Source: Planctomycetaceae bacterium (GTDB lineage Bacteria; Planctomycetota; Planctomycetia; Planctomycetales; Planctomycetaceae). From it: a stretch of DNA of 40,341 nucleotides. The stretch lies in assembly GCA_029259845.1 (NCBI GenBank), contig JAJDEI010000025.1:1-40341 (forward strand). Reading direction: 5' to 3'. A program made the translations under genes and the position numbers. The notes under the pieces were generated by a model. The model searched no databases. It was not told the origin of the DNA and saw only the letters and a program-made list of their open reading frames with translations. How positions within the stretch are numbered: position 1 is the first letter of the stretch; each line of letters begins with the position of its first letter. Shown here piece after piece: positions 1 through 7,753 of this stretch.

Positions 1-16
1 GAAGCTGGGCAACCTC

Positions 17-86
17 GTCACCCGAAGCGTCAGCGAGGGACGAATCGCTCACTCACGTTCGCTTCCTCGCTGACGCTTCGGGTGAC
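17..86. repeat. Perfect 22-bp inverted repeat upstream of the sulfatase gene
   Basis: The arms at 17-38 and 65-86 are exact reverse complements (core CCCGAAGCGTCAGCGAGG) separated by a 26-nt loop. No T-tract follows, so it does not look like a simple intrinsic terminator. It lies about 150 bp before the sulfatase start, in sequence with no convincing gene. An intergenic REP-like element is the likeliest reading; its role is unknown. Confidence 0.8.
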
Positions 87-237
87 CATTGAGCTTGTCC
101 CGGTCGGTCTTCTCCCAAGTGAAACTTTGAATGGCCCTGGGCTCACCTTGTCGGCGCTGTTCGCCTGCCCCCGGCTGCTTTAGACTGAAGGCCGCCCAAC
201 GAATCCCCTGTAAAGCGTTTGCCTGTTTGAGGACACC

Positions 238-1677
238 ATGAGAGACAACTTGAGCAGCTTTTCCTTCACGAAAGCTTTGGGAGCCGTGCTCGTGCTCCTG
301 GGTGGCGTCGGGCCGGCCCTCCGGGGTGCTGAGCGGCCCCCCAACTTCGTCATCATTTATGCGGACGATCTGGGCTATGGGGACCTGGGTTGCTTCGGAC
401 ATCCGACGATCCGCACGCCGCACCTGGACCGCATGGCGGACGAAGGGCTCCGTTTCACGCAGTTCTACTCGGCGTCCAGCGTCTGCACACCGAGCCGCGC
501 GGCTCTGATGACCGGACGGCTTCCCATTCGTAGCGGCATGTGCAGCGACAAACGCCGCGTGCTGTTCCCCGACTCGGGCGGCGGCATCCCGGCGTCGGAA
601 ATCACCCTCCCGGAAGCGCTCAAGACGAGGGGTTATGCAACCGGCTGCTTTGGAAAATGGCACCTCGGACACCTCCCGCCGTTCCTCCCGACCAGCAACG
701 GGTTCGACACCTATTACGGCATCCCCTACTCAAACGACATGGACCGCATTGCCGGTGCCGGTCCCAAAGGACGGGCCATCTTCTGGGAGCCAAGAACCGA
801 ATACTGGAACGTGCCGTTGATGCGGGATACCGAAGTTATCGAACGGCCAACCGATCAAACGACCATCACCCGCCGTTACACGGAACAGGCCGTCTCGTTC
901 ATCCACGAACATCGGGACGACCCGTTCCTCGTCTATCTTCCGCACAGCATGGTGCACGTGCCGTTGTTTCGGTCCGCCTCGTTCGAGGGCATCAGTGCCC
1001 GCGGCCTGTACGGCGACTGTGTCGAAGAGGTCGATTGGTCCGTCGGGCAAGTGTTGCAGACATTGCGAGATCTCAAACTGGACCGGCAAACCCTCGTGTT
1101 CTTTTCCAGCGACAACGGCCCGTGGTTGCCGTTCCGTGATCACGGCGGGACAGCCGGCCTGTTGCGCGACGGCAAAGGCACGACGTTCGAAGGAGGCATG
1201 CGCGAGCCGACAATCGCCTGGTGGCCCGGCCGCATCACTGCCCCGGGGCGAGTGACCCTTGAACTCGGCAGCACGATGGACATCTTCACCACCTGCCTGA
1301 CGCTCGCCGGCGTCGATGTCCCCGCCGACCGCGTGACCGACGGCGTCGACCTCTCACCGGTCCTGTTCGACAATGGACCGTCAAATCGCAAGTTTGTCCT
1401 GTATTATCGTGGCACGCAGTTGATGGCCGCGCGGCTCGGACCCTGGAAGGCCCACTTCTTCACCCAAAGCTCTTACCAGAAGGACTCCCGAGAACGGCAC
1501 GAGCACACCCCGCCGCTGCTGTATCACCTGGGACACGACCCGAGTGAACGATTCAACGTCAACGACGAACACCCGGAGGTGCTCGTGCAGATCGACGCCC
1601 TCGTCACAGAGCACCGGCAGCACCTCGTCGCCCCCCCGTCTCAGTTGGAAATCCCGCTCAAAACGGACGGTGACTAA
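238..1677 (+). CDS. Exported family S1 sulfatase (arylsulfatase-like)
   Basis: Predicted to hydrolyse sulfate esters of a polysaccharide or small aryl/sugar substrate outside the cytoplasm. The 479-residue protein starts with a signal peptide (hydrophobic stretch about residues 12-30, cut near ALRGA). Metal ligands are visible as D43-D44 in YADDLGYGD. The formylglycine signature is CTPSR with Cys83, so activation by a formylglycine-generating enzyme is expected. GKWHLG (K140, H142), the His pair in LPHSMVH (236, 240), SDNG (D292, N293) and K313 complete the usual S1 active site. The ATG at 238 has a GAGG ribosome-binding site a few bases upstream. Length is normal for the family. The true substrate cannot be read from sequence; planctomycetes carry dozens of such paralogues for algal sulfated glycans. 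Confidence 0.95.
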   Translation: MRDNLSSFSFTKALGAVLVLLGGVGPALRGAERPPNFVIIYADDLGYGDLGCFGHPTIRTPHLDRMADEGLRFTQFYSASSVCTPSRAALMTGRLPIRSGMCSDKRRVLFPDSGGGIPASEITLPEALKTRGYATGCFGKWHLGHLPPFLPTSNGFDTYYGIPYSNDMDRIAGAGPKGRAIFWEPRTEYWNVPLMRDTEVIERPTDQTTITRRYTEQAVSFIHEHRDDPFLVYLPHSMVHVPLFRSASFEGISARGLYGDCVEEVDWSVGQVLQTLRDLKLDRQTLVFFSSDNGPWLPFRDHGGTAGLLRDGKGTTFEGGMREPTIAWWPGRITAPGRVTLELGSTMDIFTTCLTLAGVDVPADRVTDGVDLSPVLFDNGPSNRKFVLYYRGTQLMAARLGPWKAHFFTQSSYQKDSRERHEHTPPLLYHLGHDPSERFNVNDEHPEVLVQIDALVTEHRQHLVAPPSQLEIPLKTDGD

Positions 1678-1697
1678 CCGAGTTTGGCCACCCATCA

Positions 1698-1732
1698 AGT
1701 TTAGCGGCACGTTTGGAATATGCCGCTAAACT
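1698..1732. repeat. 12-bp stem hairpin between sulfatase and glycosyltransferase genes
   Basis: The arms AGTTTAGCGGCA (1698-1709) and TGCCGCTAAACT (1721-1732) pair perfectly over 12 bp around an 11-nt loop. There is no downstream U-tract, but the position 20 bp after the sulfatase stop suits transcript-end protection. The ends (TTTAGC...GCTAAA) match those of the branched element at 11356-11410, so the two probably belong to one repeat family. Confidence 0.75.
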
Positions 1733-1805
1733 CGATGGCACACTCACTTACGATGCACGCACTATTGCCGAACCACGCCCGCTTCCCCGGAGTTCGCCGG
1801 TCACG

Positions 1806-3302
1806 ATGAGATTCCGATGGGTGAGAATGATGACGGGTGCGGTCGCGATGTGCTGCGCGGCCGTTGTCTGGCAAATTGCGGGACTGATGCAGGCTACGGA
1901 TCATGCCAGCGTGCTGATGATTGCCGTGACCATCGCCGCAGGACTGGCCGGTGCGGGCGCCGGTCTGCTGGCGCTCGCGCCGCAGAGACTTCTGCAGTCG
2001 CTTGTCGGAGTTGCAGCGTCTTTGCTGGCGGCGATCCGATCAGTGGAGATCAACGATCACCGCCGGACCGGGCGGCTGTTGATGGCGTTCGGAGTGCTGA
2101 CGTATGCCGTGCTGGTCGGACGTCTGTTATGGCAGCCGATCAATCGGCCGAATGACGATCAGGCGGCTTTTCTCAAAACGGCTGCCGAGGTCGCTGACTC
2201 TGGCGGTGCCGCGCATCTGATCGGCGAGTTGTACGGCGGACGTTTTTCGGAAGCGAACCGCCACCCGCTATACATCGCTCTGCTGGCGCTGCGGCCGACA
2301 GTCTTCTTCGGTCGCGGGCTGTCGGCTGCAGTGGGACTGGCGACGTTGTTGTTGCTCACCTGGCTCACGGCACGAACGCGAGGAACGTTCGTCGCCGGTA
2401 TCTTCTGCATCTTGCTCGCGACGAACATGGCCTTCTGCCAGTTCTCGACACGGATCGTCTGTGACGTGCTGATGGTGTTGTGGGGCGGAGTGGTGTTCCT
2501 GCTGGCGTCTCGTGCCGTCGCGAAACGCGCATTTCTCAACGACCTGTCTGTCGGCGGATTGCTCGGACTCGCCTACCTGACGAAGGGCACGGGACTGCTG
2601 ATGTTGGCCGGCATGATTCTCGCGGTGCTCCTGGGCCGCTTGCTGACATTGCTGACCCGACCCGTGGCGACGGGCCTCAAAACGGCTGTTCGCGACTCGA
2701 ATCCGCACGACACACCCGTCACGCCCGGACGGCAACACCGGCAGACGGCAGGCGGGGTGGTGATTTCCGTCTTGCTCATCGCCACAGGCTGGGGCATCGT
2801 TGCGTCGCCGCTGTTGGTGCGAAACGTGCGGATGTACGGCACGCCGCTGTACAACGTCAACAGTTGGCTGCTGTTCGTCGACACGTTCGAACAACCGGTT
2901 CCCCTCTCGCAGCAGCAGACGGTCGCGGAGACCGCCCAGACCTACTGGCAGTCGCACACCCTGGGCGAGATGGTCCGGCGTGAGGTGTCCGGCATCGTGT
3001 GGGAAGCGTTCATCCTGCTGCGGATGCTGGGCCCCGTTCCGCTCGACGACAGCCGCGTGCTCTTCGGCCTGCCGCTCGCTCTGTGTGCGCTGATCGGCAT
3101 GCTCGCCCGCCCCCGGAGAGAGCACCTCTTGCTGGGCGTGTGGACGGTCCTGTTCGTCGTCGTGTTCGCCTGGTACGTCCCCGTCGCAGCCGGCGAACGC
3201 TTCCTGCTGCCGCTGTTGGCGCCGCTTCTCGTTTGCGCCAGTGAGTTTCTCCCGAGGATCAAATCTCTGAAACCACGATGTATGACCACACTCAATGTAT
3301 AG
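1806..3302 (+). CDS. GT-C fold membrane glycosyltransferase (ArnT/GT39-like)
   Basis: A roughly 498-residue polytopic membrane protein with about ten hydrophobic segments. After two or three N-terminal segments there is a charged loop NRPNDDQAAF (Asp117-Asp118), which resembles the first external loop of GT-C enzymes where the catalytic acid sits. Further on, LAYLTKGTGLLML and repeated membrane spans fit dolichyl/undecaprenyl-phosphate-sugar transferases such as ArnT and PMT-like proteins. The likely role is transfer of a sugar from a lipid-phosphate carrier to a lipid or protein on the periplasmic face; acceptor unknown. The reading frame is open from 1713, but that start lies inside the preceding hairpin, so ATG 1806 (MRFRWVRMM) is preferred. 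Family-level call is fairly sure, substrate is not. Confidence 0.75.
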   Translation: MRFRWVRMMTGAVAMCCAAVVWQIAGLMQATDHASVLMIAVTIAAGLAGAGAGLLALAPQRLLQSLVGVAASLLAAIRSVEINDHRRTGRLLMAFGVLTYAVLVGRLLWQPINRPNDDQAAFLKTAAEVADSGGAAHLIGELYGGRFSEANRHPLYIALLALRPTVFFGRGLSAAVGLATLLLLTWLTARTRGTFVAGIFCILLATNMAFCQFSTRIVCDVLMVLWGGVVFLLASRAVAKRAFLNDLSVGGLLGLAYLTKGTGLLMLAGMILAVLLGRLLTLLTRPVATGLKTAVRDSNPHDTPVTPGRQHRQTAGGVVISVLLIATGWGIVASPLLVRNVRMYGTPLYNVNSWLLFVDTFEQPVPLSQQQTVAETAQTYWQSHTLGEMVRREVSGIVWEAFILLRMLGPVPLDDSRVLFGLPLALCALIGMLARPRREHLLLGVWTVLFVVVFAWYVPVAAGERFLLPLLAPLLVCASEFLPRIKSLKPRCMTTLNV

Positions 3303-3378
3303 CACGCCCTTCCGGGGCAACGATGGTAGTAGTCGCAATCCGCTGAAGGAGTTAAGCTGGAACAGGCAGTACAAAAAA

Positions 3379-3384
3379 AGGAGG
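3379..3384 (+). promoter_or_regulatory. Strong Shine-Dalgarno for the PQQ-like gene at 3393
   Basis: AGGAGG follows a run of A residues and sits 8 nt before the ATG at 3393. It is the clearest ribosome-binding site in the window and fixes this start over the internal ATG at 3414. Confidence 0.7.
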
Positions 3385-3392
3385 CGAGGCAC

Positions 3393-4622
3393 ATGAATTG
3401 CCGCGGCAATCGGATGTCGCCTGGGATTCTCTTGGTCGCGACTAGCATCGTCGCGTCTTTTCAGCTTCCCGTTCGAGGTGACACGCCATCTTCCGGACCG
3501 CGACAGAGAGACGCGGCTGTTGCCGAGTTGTCCAAGCAGCCCGAAGTGGTATGGAAGCTTTCGCCGCTGCCCGATCTGACCGGACGGGGTTTCGGGCCGC
3601 CGAACTTCGGAGGCATCCTCTCGCATGAGGGATTGCTTTTCACCACCGACCGTCTGGGATGGATCTATGCGATCGATGCTAAGGCGGGAAAAATCGCATG
3701 GGGCTACCGCAAAGACGATCACGGACGCTCTGCGGCTCCGACCATCGCCGGCGACATCGTTTACTTCGCAAACGACATGGGCGTTGTGGCGCTCTCCTGG
3801 AAGGACGGCATCGTACGGTGGCGACATCCGATCGAGCACGGTGCGTCGGAATCAGCGCCCGTCGTTGTGGACGATCGTCTCTTCATCGCCGCATACGATG
3901 GATTTGTCCACGCCCTCGATCTCGACGACGGCTCGGAAATCTGGAAGCTCGATATTGTTTCCGGGGCAGAATCGTCGGAACGAGCACGATTGGGAGACAA
4001 GCCGGCAAGACCCAAAATGCCGGTTACCGACGGGGAAACGATGTTTCTGCCGATTTTTGATCAGTCGCGGATGATTGCCATCGATCTTGAGACAGGTCAG
4101 CTCAAGTGGTCGCTTCACACGGAAGGTTGGATTGGTGCCCGACCTGTCTTGACTGACCGGTTCGTGATTGTCGGTAGCCAGGATCGCAAGCTCTACTGCG
4201 TCAACAAGCAGAACGGCGACGTTCGGTGGACGGACACTGTCTCGTCTCGCATCGAAGCCGGAGCAACCGTACATGAAGGATCGGTTTTCTTTGGCTCATG
4301 CGCGGGTGAGGTTGTCCGCACGGATGTGGAAACTGGCAACCGGAATTGGACATTCCAGTGCGATTTCTCTGCGGACAAGCGATCACCTATCTACTGCACG
4401 CCGCTTGTGACGGACAAACTGGTGTACCTTGCCAACATGGAAGGGCAAGTCTACGGCATCGATACCGAAGCCGGAACATTGCGTTGGAAGATGCGGCCCT
4501 TGCCCACTTCTGAGATCGTAAATGGACTGGCGACCGATGGAGAGCGATTGTTCTTCACGACACGTCCGCAAGGCGAGGAGGGTGAGAACGCAGTCATTGC
4601 GATTGGTTACGCCGAGCCATAG
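3393..4622 (+). CDS. Exported 8-bladed PQQ-like (BamB-type) beta-propeller protein
   Basis: 409 residues: an N-terminal signal peptide (hydrophobic core about residues 9-27) followed by a propeller. I can align eight repeats of the pattern 'hydrophobic-DG/GD-LFF...G-xx-YAID...G...W', for example IYAIDAKAGKIAW, VHALDLDDGSEIW, LYCVNKQNGDVRW and VYGIDTEAGTLRW; each ends with the conserved tryptophan of PQQ/BamB blades. No enzyme domain or quinone-binding residues can be assigned, so a structural or binding role outside the cytoplasm is more likely than a true PQQ dehydrogenase. The stop codon lies 5 bp from the stop of the convergent oxidoreductase gene, leaving no room for a separate terminator. 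Confidence 0.88.
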   Translation: MNCRGNRMSPGILLVATSIVASFQLPVRGDTPSSGPRQRDAAVAELSKQPEVVWKLSPLPDLTGRGFGPPNFGGILSHEGLLFTTDRLGWIYAIDAKAGKIAWGYRKDDHGRSAAPTIAGDIVYFANDMGVVALSWKDGIVRWRHPIEHGASESAPVVVDDRLFIAAYDGFVHALDLDDGSEIWKLDIVSGAESSERARLGDKPARPKMPVTDGETMFLPIFDQSRMIAIDLETGQLKWSLHTEGWIGARPVLTDRFVIVGSQDRKLYCVNKQNGDVRWTDTVSSRIEAGATVHEGSVFFGSCAGEVVRTDVETGNRNWTFQCDFSADKRSPIYCTPLVTDKLVYLANMEGQVYGIDTEAGTLRWKMRPLPTSEIVNGLATDGERLFFTTRPQGEEGENAVIAIGYAEP

Positions 4623-4627
4623 CAGCA

Positions 4628-5701
4628 TCATTGTGGCATCGCGCCATCCACACACGACAGCACATGGACCGTCCGGCCTTCGCGGGCAGATTCGAGCCCG
4701 CGGAGCATGATTTCGGTGACGTGGCGGGCGGTGCGGGCGCTGGAGAGGGACGGTTGCTTGCCGGCGAGAATGCAGTCGATCCAGTGCTGATGCGAGTGCA
4801 CGTCGGGCCAGGCGGACGTGTCGACCAGCGTTTCGCTGAGCGGCGCGTCTTCGTCGACCTGGGACGTTGGCCGGTAGTGGACGAGGTTTGACGTGAGGCT
4901 CGGGTTGACGAGCTTGCCCTCGGTGCCGTGGACGGAAAAGCCGTAGGTCCGCGCACCGTCGCACCAGCCGGTCTCCGCCGTTCCAAGGACGCCGCCGGCG
5001 AATTCCAGAATGAGCGATGCGGTGTCCTCCAGCGTGGTCGGTTTGGCGACTGTGCTCATGCGGCAGGTGACTTGCGACACCGAGCCGAGGATCGTGACCA
5101 GCGTGGCGATCGCGTACACGCCCATGTCAAACAGGGCCCCGACGTCCGCCTTTTCGGCGTCGAAAAACCACAACTCATCCTCCGGCTCTTCCTCCAGAAT
5201 CTGCCCGATCGTCGCGTAGTACACTTCCGGTCCCCCGTGACTGAAGCGGGAATGAGCCGACGACACCTGTCCCAGCCGTCCCTCCGCGATCAGTTTGCGG
5301 GCCGCATGAATGTGGGGCCGCGCGACAAACGGCAACGCCAGAACCGTGCGGTCGCTGTTCTCCGCCGCCTGCACGAACTGCTCCGCTTCTTCCAGCGACG
5401 TGCTCAGCGGCTTCTGCATATGCACGTGTTTGCCCGCCTCGAGTGCCATCAGCCCGTACTTCACGTGCAACGGATGCGGCAGCGCGACGATGACCGCATC
5501 GAGATCCGGGTCGGCGATCACTTCGTCGTACGACTGCGTCCAGCGCGGCACGTCGAACTTCCCGCACAGCGTCTTCAGCCGCGATTCCCGCCGACCAGCG
5601 AGCACCACCACCTCGGCTTCCTTGACCGTCGCCATCTCCGGAAGATGCAACTTCGACGCAATGCCCCCGGCTCCAATCACTCCGACTTTCAGTTTGCTCA
5701 T
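4628..5701 (-). CDS. Gfo/Idh/MocA family NAD(P)-dependent oxidoreductase
   Basis: 357 residues. The N-terminal Rossmann fold has the dinucleotide motif GAGGIA (10-15) and an acceptor strand VVVLAGRRESR that favours a phosphate-bearing cofactor. The family's usual EKP motif appears as QKP (96-98), so the normally conserved Glu is Gln; the second motif reads FDMGVYA rather than the common DxGxH. The C-terminal alpha/beta domain, LEDTASLILEFAGGVLGTAETGW, is complete and length is normal. Probable role is oxidation or epimerisation of a sugar or cyclitol; substrate unknown. It is the last gene of a minus-strand run, 16 bp after the HepT-like gene. Confidence 0.92.
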   Translation of the reverse strand: MSKLKVGVIGAGGIASKLHLPEMATVKEAEVVVLAGRRESRLKTLCGKFDVPRWTQSYDEVIADPDLDAVIVALPHPLHVKYGLMALEAGKHVHMQKPLSTSLEEAEQFVQAAENSDRTVLALPFVARPHIHAARKLIAEGRLGQVSSAHSRFSHGGPEVYYATIGQILEEEPEDELWFFDAEKADVGALFDMGVYAIATLVTILGSVSQVTCRMSTVAKPTTLEDTASLILEFAGGVLGTAETGWCDGARTYGFSVHGTEGKLVNPSLTSNLVHYRPTSQVDEDAPLSETLVDTSAWPDVHSHQHWIDCILAGKQPSLSSARTARHVTEIMLRGLESAREGRTVHVLSCVDGAMPQ

Positions 5702-5717
5702 GGCTGGCGATTGCTCG

Positions 5718-6065
5718 TTAGGAATCGTTGAGGATGTGCTCCAGAAACGGAATCAACGGCGCCAATTCCTGCTGGATGACTTCCCACACGATTTCGAAAT
5801 CGATCCGGTCGTATCCGTGAACGACGCGGTTTCGTGTTCCACGAATCTGCGGCCAGGGAATCTCCGGGTTGGCAGCTGTGACGTCGTCAGGGATTTGGCG
5901 GGCCGCTTCGCCAAGGACGGTGAGGTTCCACACGACGGCATCGAGCGTGCACTGGTCCGCCGCCAGTTCTTCTCGTGCCATGCCGGTGGTGTATGACTGA
6001 ATCCGGTCAATGGCTTCCCGCATGTGCCGAACTCGGAACTTCCATTCCCGTGGCGTGGAAGACAT
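5718..6065 (-). CDS. hepT: HepT-like toxin (DUF86/HEPN ribonuclease)
   Basis: 115 residues, all-helical HEPN fold. The HEPN active site RX4HXY is exact: RNRVVHGY, followed by DRID. In characterised HepT/MntA pairs this toxin acts as an RNase and is silenced when MntA adds AMP units to the Tyr of this motif; all three residues are kept here. The start at 6065 gives the normal N-terminus (REWKFRVRHMREAIDRIQSYTTGM). It overlaps the upstream MntA-like gene by 59 bp, an unusually long overlap that suggests coupled translation. It sits inside a run with metabolic genes, which is odd for a mobile toxin-antitoxin unit. Confidence 0.9.
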   Translation of the reverse strand: MSSTPREWKFRVRHMREAIDRIQSYTTGMAREELAADQCTLDAVVWNLTVLGEAARQIPDDVTAANPEIPWPQIRGTRNRVVHGYDRIDFEIVWEVIQQELAPLIPFLEHILNDS

Positions 6066-6354
6066 CGACCGCCTCCTGGAGAATGATTGGTCTCAGCTCT
6101 TCGATGACCGATCGGCGCAGGACAAGATCGACCTTCTCGACCCCCAGCAACCGCTGCAGGTATTGTTCTGTGCCAATCAGGTGAAACAGTCCGACGGGCT
6201 GGCGAAACTCAATGAGCAGATCGACGTCACTGTTCTGGTCCGCCTCGCCGCGCGCGACGGACCCGAACACAGCGAGCGTGCCGACCGCATAGCGTGCCGA
6301 CAGTTCGTCGCGATGTTGATTCAGCCGGTCTCGGAGTGTTTCAATCGTGATCAT
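6007..6354 (-). CDS. mntA: MntA-like minimal nucleotidyltransferase, antitoxin partner of HepT
   Basis: 115 residues from ATG 6354 (MITIETLRDRL); the frame is open to 6393, but that extension would run into the preceding gene and looks non-native. It has the complete nucleotidyltransferase signature G31-S32 ... D43-V44-D45 in GSVARGEADQNSDVDLLIEF, with a third Asp in KVDLVL (D76). Such proteins transfer AMP from ATP to the HepT tyrosine and so neutralise it. The C-terminal tail (about HATGMEVPSSAHAGSH) is encoded within the 5' end of hepT. The stop of the phosphorylase gene is 16 bp upstream, so co-transcription with it is likely. Confidence 0.9.
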   Translation of the reverse strand: MITIETLRDRLNQHRDELSARYAVGTLAVFGSVARGEADQNSDVDLLIEFRQPVGLFHLIGTEQYLQRLLGVEKVDLVLRRSVIEELRPIILQEAVDVFHATGMEVPSSAHAGSH

Positions 6355-6370
6355 GATTGCCTGCCAGCTA

Positions 6371-7261
6371 TCATAGCCTCTCTTTGCGGGCAATGCCCAG
6401 AACGATCGAGCGCAGTTTGTGCTCTGCGGCTGCTGCGGCTGCGACGACGTCGTCGCCGTCGGTTCGGATCGGGGCGTCGGGGAGGCAGATATTGGTCACC
6501 GTCGACAGGGCGAGCACGCGGAGGCCGAGTTGGCGGGCCACGAGGACTTCCGGGACAGTCGACATGCCGACGACGTCGCCGCCCAGTTTGCGGACGAACC
6601 GGTACTCGGCCCGTGTTTCGTAATTCGGTCCGGAGAGAGCGACGTAGACGCCGCGGTGGCAGACGAAGTTGTCCTGCCTCGCGATTCGTCGGGCATGTGC
6701 GATCAGTGAGGAATCATAAGGGCAGCCCCTATCGGGGAAGCGATCGCCGAGCTTCTCATTCGTCGGTCCCGTGAGGGGATTGATTCCCATCAGGTTAATG
6801 TGGTCCTCGACCGCCATCACGTCGCCCACTTGGTAGTTTGGATTCACCGCTCCAGCGGCATTGGAAACGACGAGCAGCCGCACACCCAGTGCGTGCATCA
6901 CCCGCACCGGGAGCGTGATTTGCCAGGCGGGGTAACCCTCGTAAATATGAAACCGACCTTCCATCACCACCGTCGGAATGCCGCGCAGGCCCCCGCAGAC
7001 GAGCTGCCCTGTGTGACCGGCGGCCGTCGATCGCGGGAATCCGGGAATGTCGTCGTACTTCAGCACCGCCTCATCGTCGATCTCACGGGCGAGATTGCCC
7101 GCCCCGGTGCCCAGGATGATGCCCATTCGCGGACAGGTCGTCCAACGCTCCACGACCCGCAACGCAGCCGCATCGACCTGCCGCAGAAGATGCCCGGCTG
7201 GTACAACGGACGGAGTACCGGCCAGGGCGGCGGGCAGAATGTTGGTCGGAGACGAAGGCAT
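6371..7261 (-). CDS. Purine nucleoside phosphorylase, trimeric PNP/MTAP family
   Basis: 296 residues from ATG 7261 (MPSSPTNILPAAL). It catalyses phosphorolysis of purine (deoxy)nucleosides to base and (deoxy)ribose-1-phosphate in the cytoplasm. Visible motifs in order: GIILGTGAGNLA (phosphate-binding loop with a Thr-Gly in place of the common GSG), AAGHTGQLV, GRFHIYEGYP, SNAAGAVNP, DHINLMGINPLTGP, GPNYETRAEYRF and MSTVPEVLVARQLGLRVL, then TNICLP. This is the class of mammalian-type PNP. The frame is open upstream to 7441, but the added 60 residues overlap the repeat at 7407-7475 and are unlike PNP. It is first in the minus-strand run that continues into mntA and hepT. Confidence 0.95.
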   Translation of the reverse strand: MPSSPTNILPAALAGTPSVVPAGHLLRQVDAAALRVVERWTTCPRMGIILGTGAGNLAREIDDEAVLKYDDIPGFPRSTAAGHTGQLVCGGLRGIPTVVMEGRFHIYEGYPAWQITLPVRVMHALGVRLLVVSNAAGAVNPNYQVGDVMAVEDHINLMGINPLTGPTNEKLGDRFPDRGCPYDSSLIAHARRIARQDNFVCHRGVYVALSGPNYETRAEYRFVRKLGGDVVGMSTVPEVLVARQLGLRVLALSTVTNICLPDAPIRTDGDDVVAAAAAAEHKLRSIVLGIARKERL

Positions 7262-7362
7262 TTTTGACTCAAGGCAAGTGCGGGCCGTGAGCGGGCGGGC
7301 CAATGAATCTCGCCAAGATACGGGAGTCGAACGAAGGTGCCAACCCGTTTGAGGCTGTTCAT

Positions 7363-7520
7363 CAGGGCGAACATGTTTTTTACGATGGGGGACTTGTCGA
7401 TGGTTCGCCGTCGGCGTTGCCTCGGGGCTAACAGGAATCATGAATCGGCGTTAGCCCGGAGCCAACGGCGACGGCCGACGTCGGTGCGGCACCGCAACTT
7501 GAACGAAACGTTTGCCCTCT
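7363..7520. repeat. Dispersed repeat, copy 1, split by a palindromic insertion
   Basis: 7363-7414 matches 18608-18659 over 52 bp with about 9 differences, starting CAGGGCGAAC and ending TTCGCCGTCGG. After a ~65-bp interruption the match resumes at about 7480 (GTCGGTG) and runs to about 7518 with the sequence following 18660. The interruption is flanked by GTCGG at 7410-7414 and 7480-7484. Copy 2 lacks the interruption. Confidence 0.7.
7407..7475. repeat. Palindromic insertion: 26-bp imperfect arms, 17-nt loop
   Basis: The left arm 7407-7432 and right arm 7450-7475 pair with three mismatches; the inner core is GGGCTAAC / GTTAGCCC. It interrupts the dispersed repeat described at 7363-7520 and is bordered by a 5-bp direct repeat (GTCGG), as expected of a small non-autonomous mobile element. 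No coding capacity. Confidence 0.7.
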
Positions 7521-7598
7521 GGGCTGTTCATCATTGGCGTCTGATCGTGAGCGCGTCAGAATGGAGGTTGTCGCGGGGATGCAGGACGGGTGTTTCAG

Positions 7599-7697
7599 AA
7601 AACATCCCGTGTCTCGAATCCGCAAGGATGCGAAGGGCCTGATTGCAGCGGCTCATGTCGTCGAAATCCTTGAAGTCATGAGACACCGGGTGTTTCC
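7599..7697 (-). repeat. BIME-like element bounded by ACACCGGGTGT palindromes, copy 1
   Basis: On the minus strand it reads from an AAACACC-GGTGTCTCATGA end, through CATGAGCCGCTG, to GGATTCGAGACACGGGATGT. The same order of blocks is seen on the plus strand at 21176-21274 (CTCATGA, CATGAGCCGCTG, AGATTCGAAACACCGGGTGT). The outer palindrome at 7599-7613 is degenerate. It lies between the divergent phosphorylase and DUF58 genes. The whole 7262-7753 interval has no gene, only this element and the split repeat. Confidence 0.72.
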
Positions 7698-7753
7698 ACC
7701 GAAGAATTCATAGGCACGCCGGGTTGCAAACGTCGTTAAGAGCCAATTGAGTC

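Noticed and set aside
49..672. 207-residue minus-strand open frame at the window start
   Set aside because: Overlaps the sulfatase gene antisense and the 17-86 repeat; no conserved features.
2268..3839. 523-residue minus-strand open frame
   Set aside because: Antisense to the glycosyltransferase and PQQ genes, low-complexity Arg/Gln/His composition.
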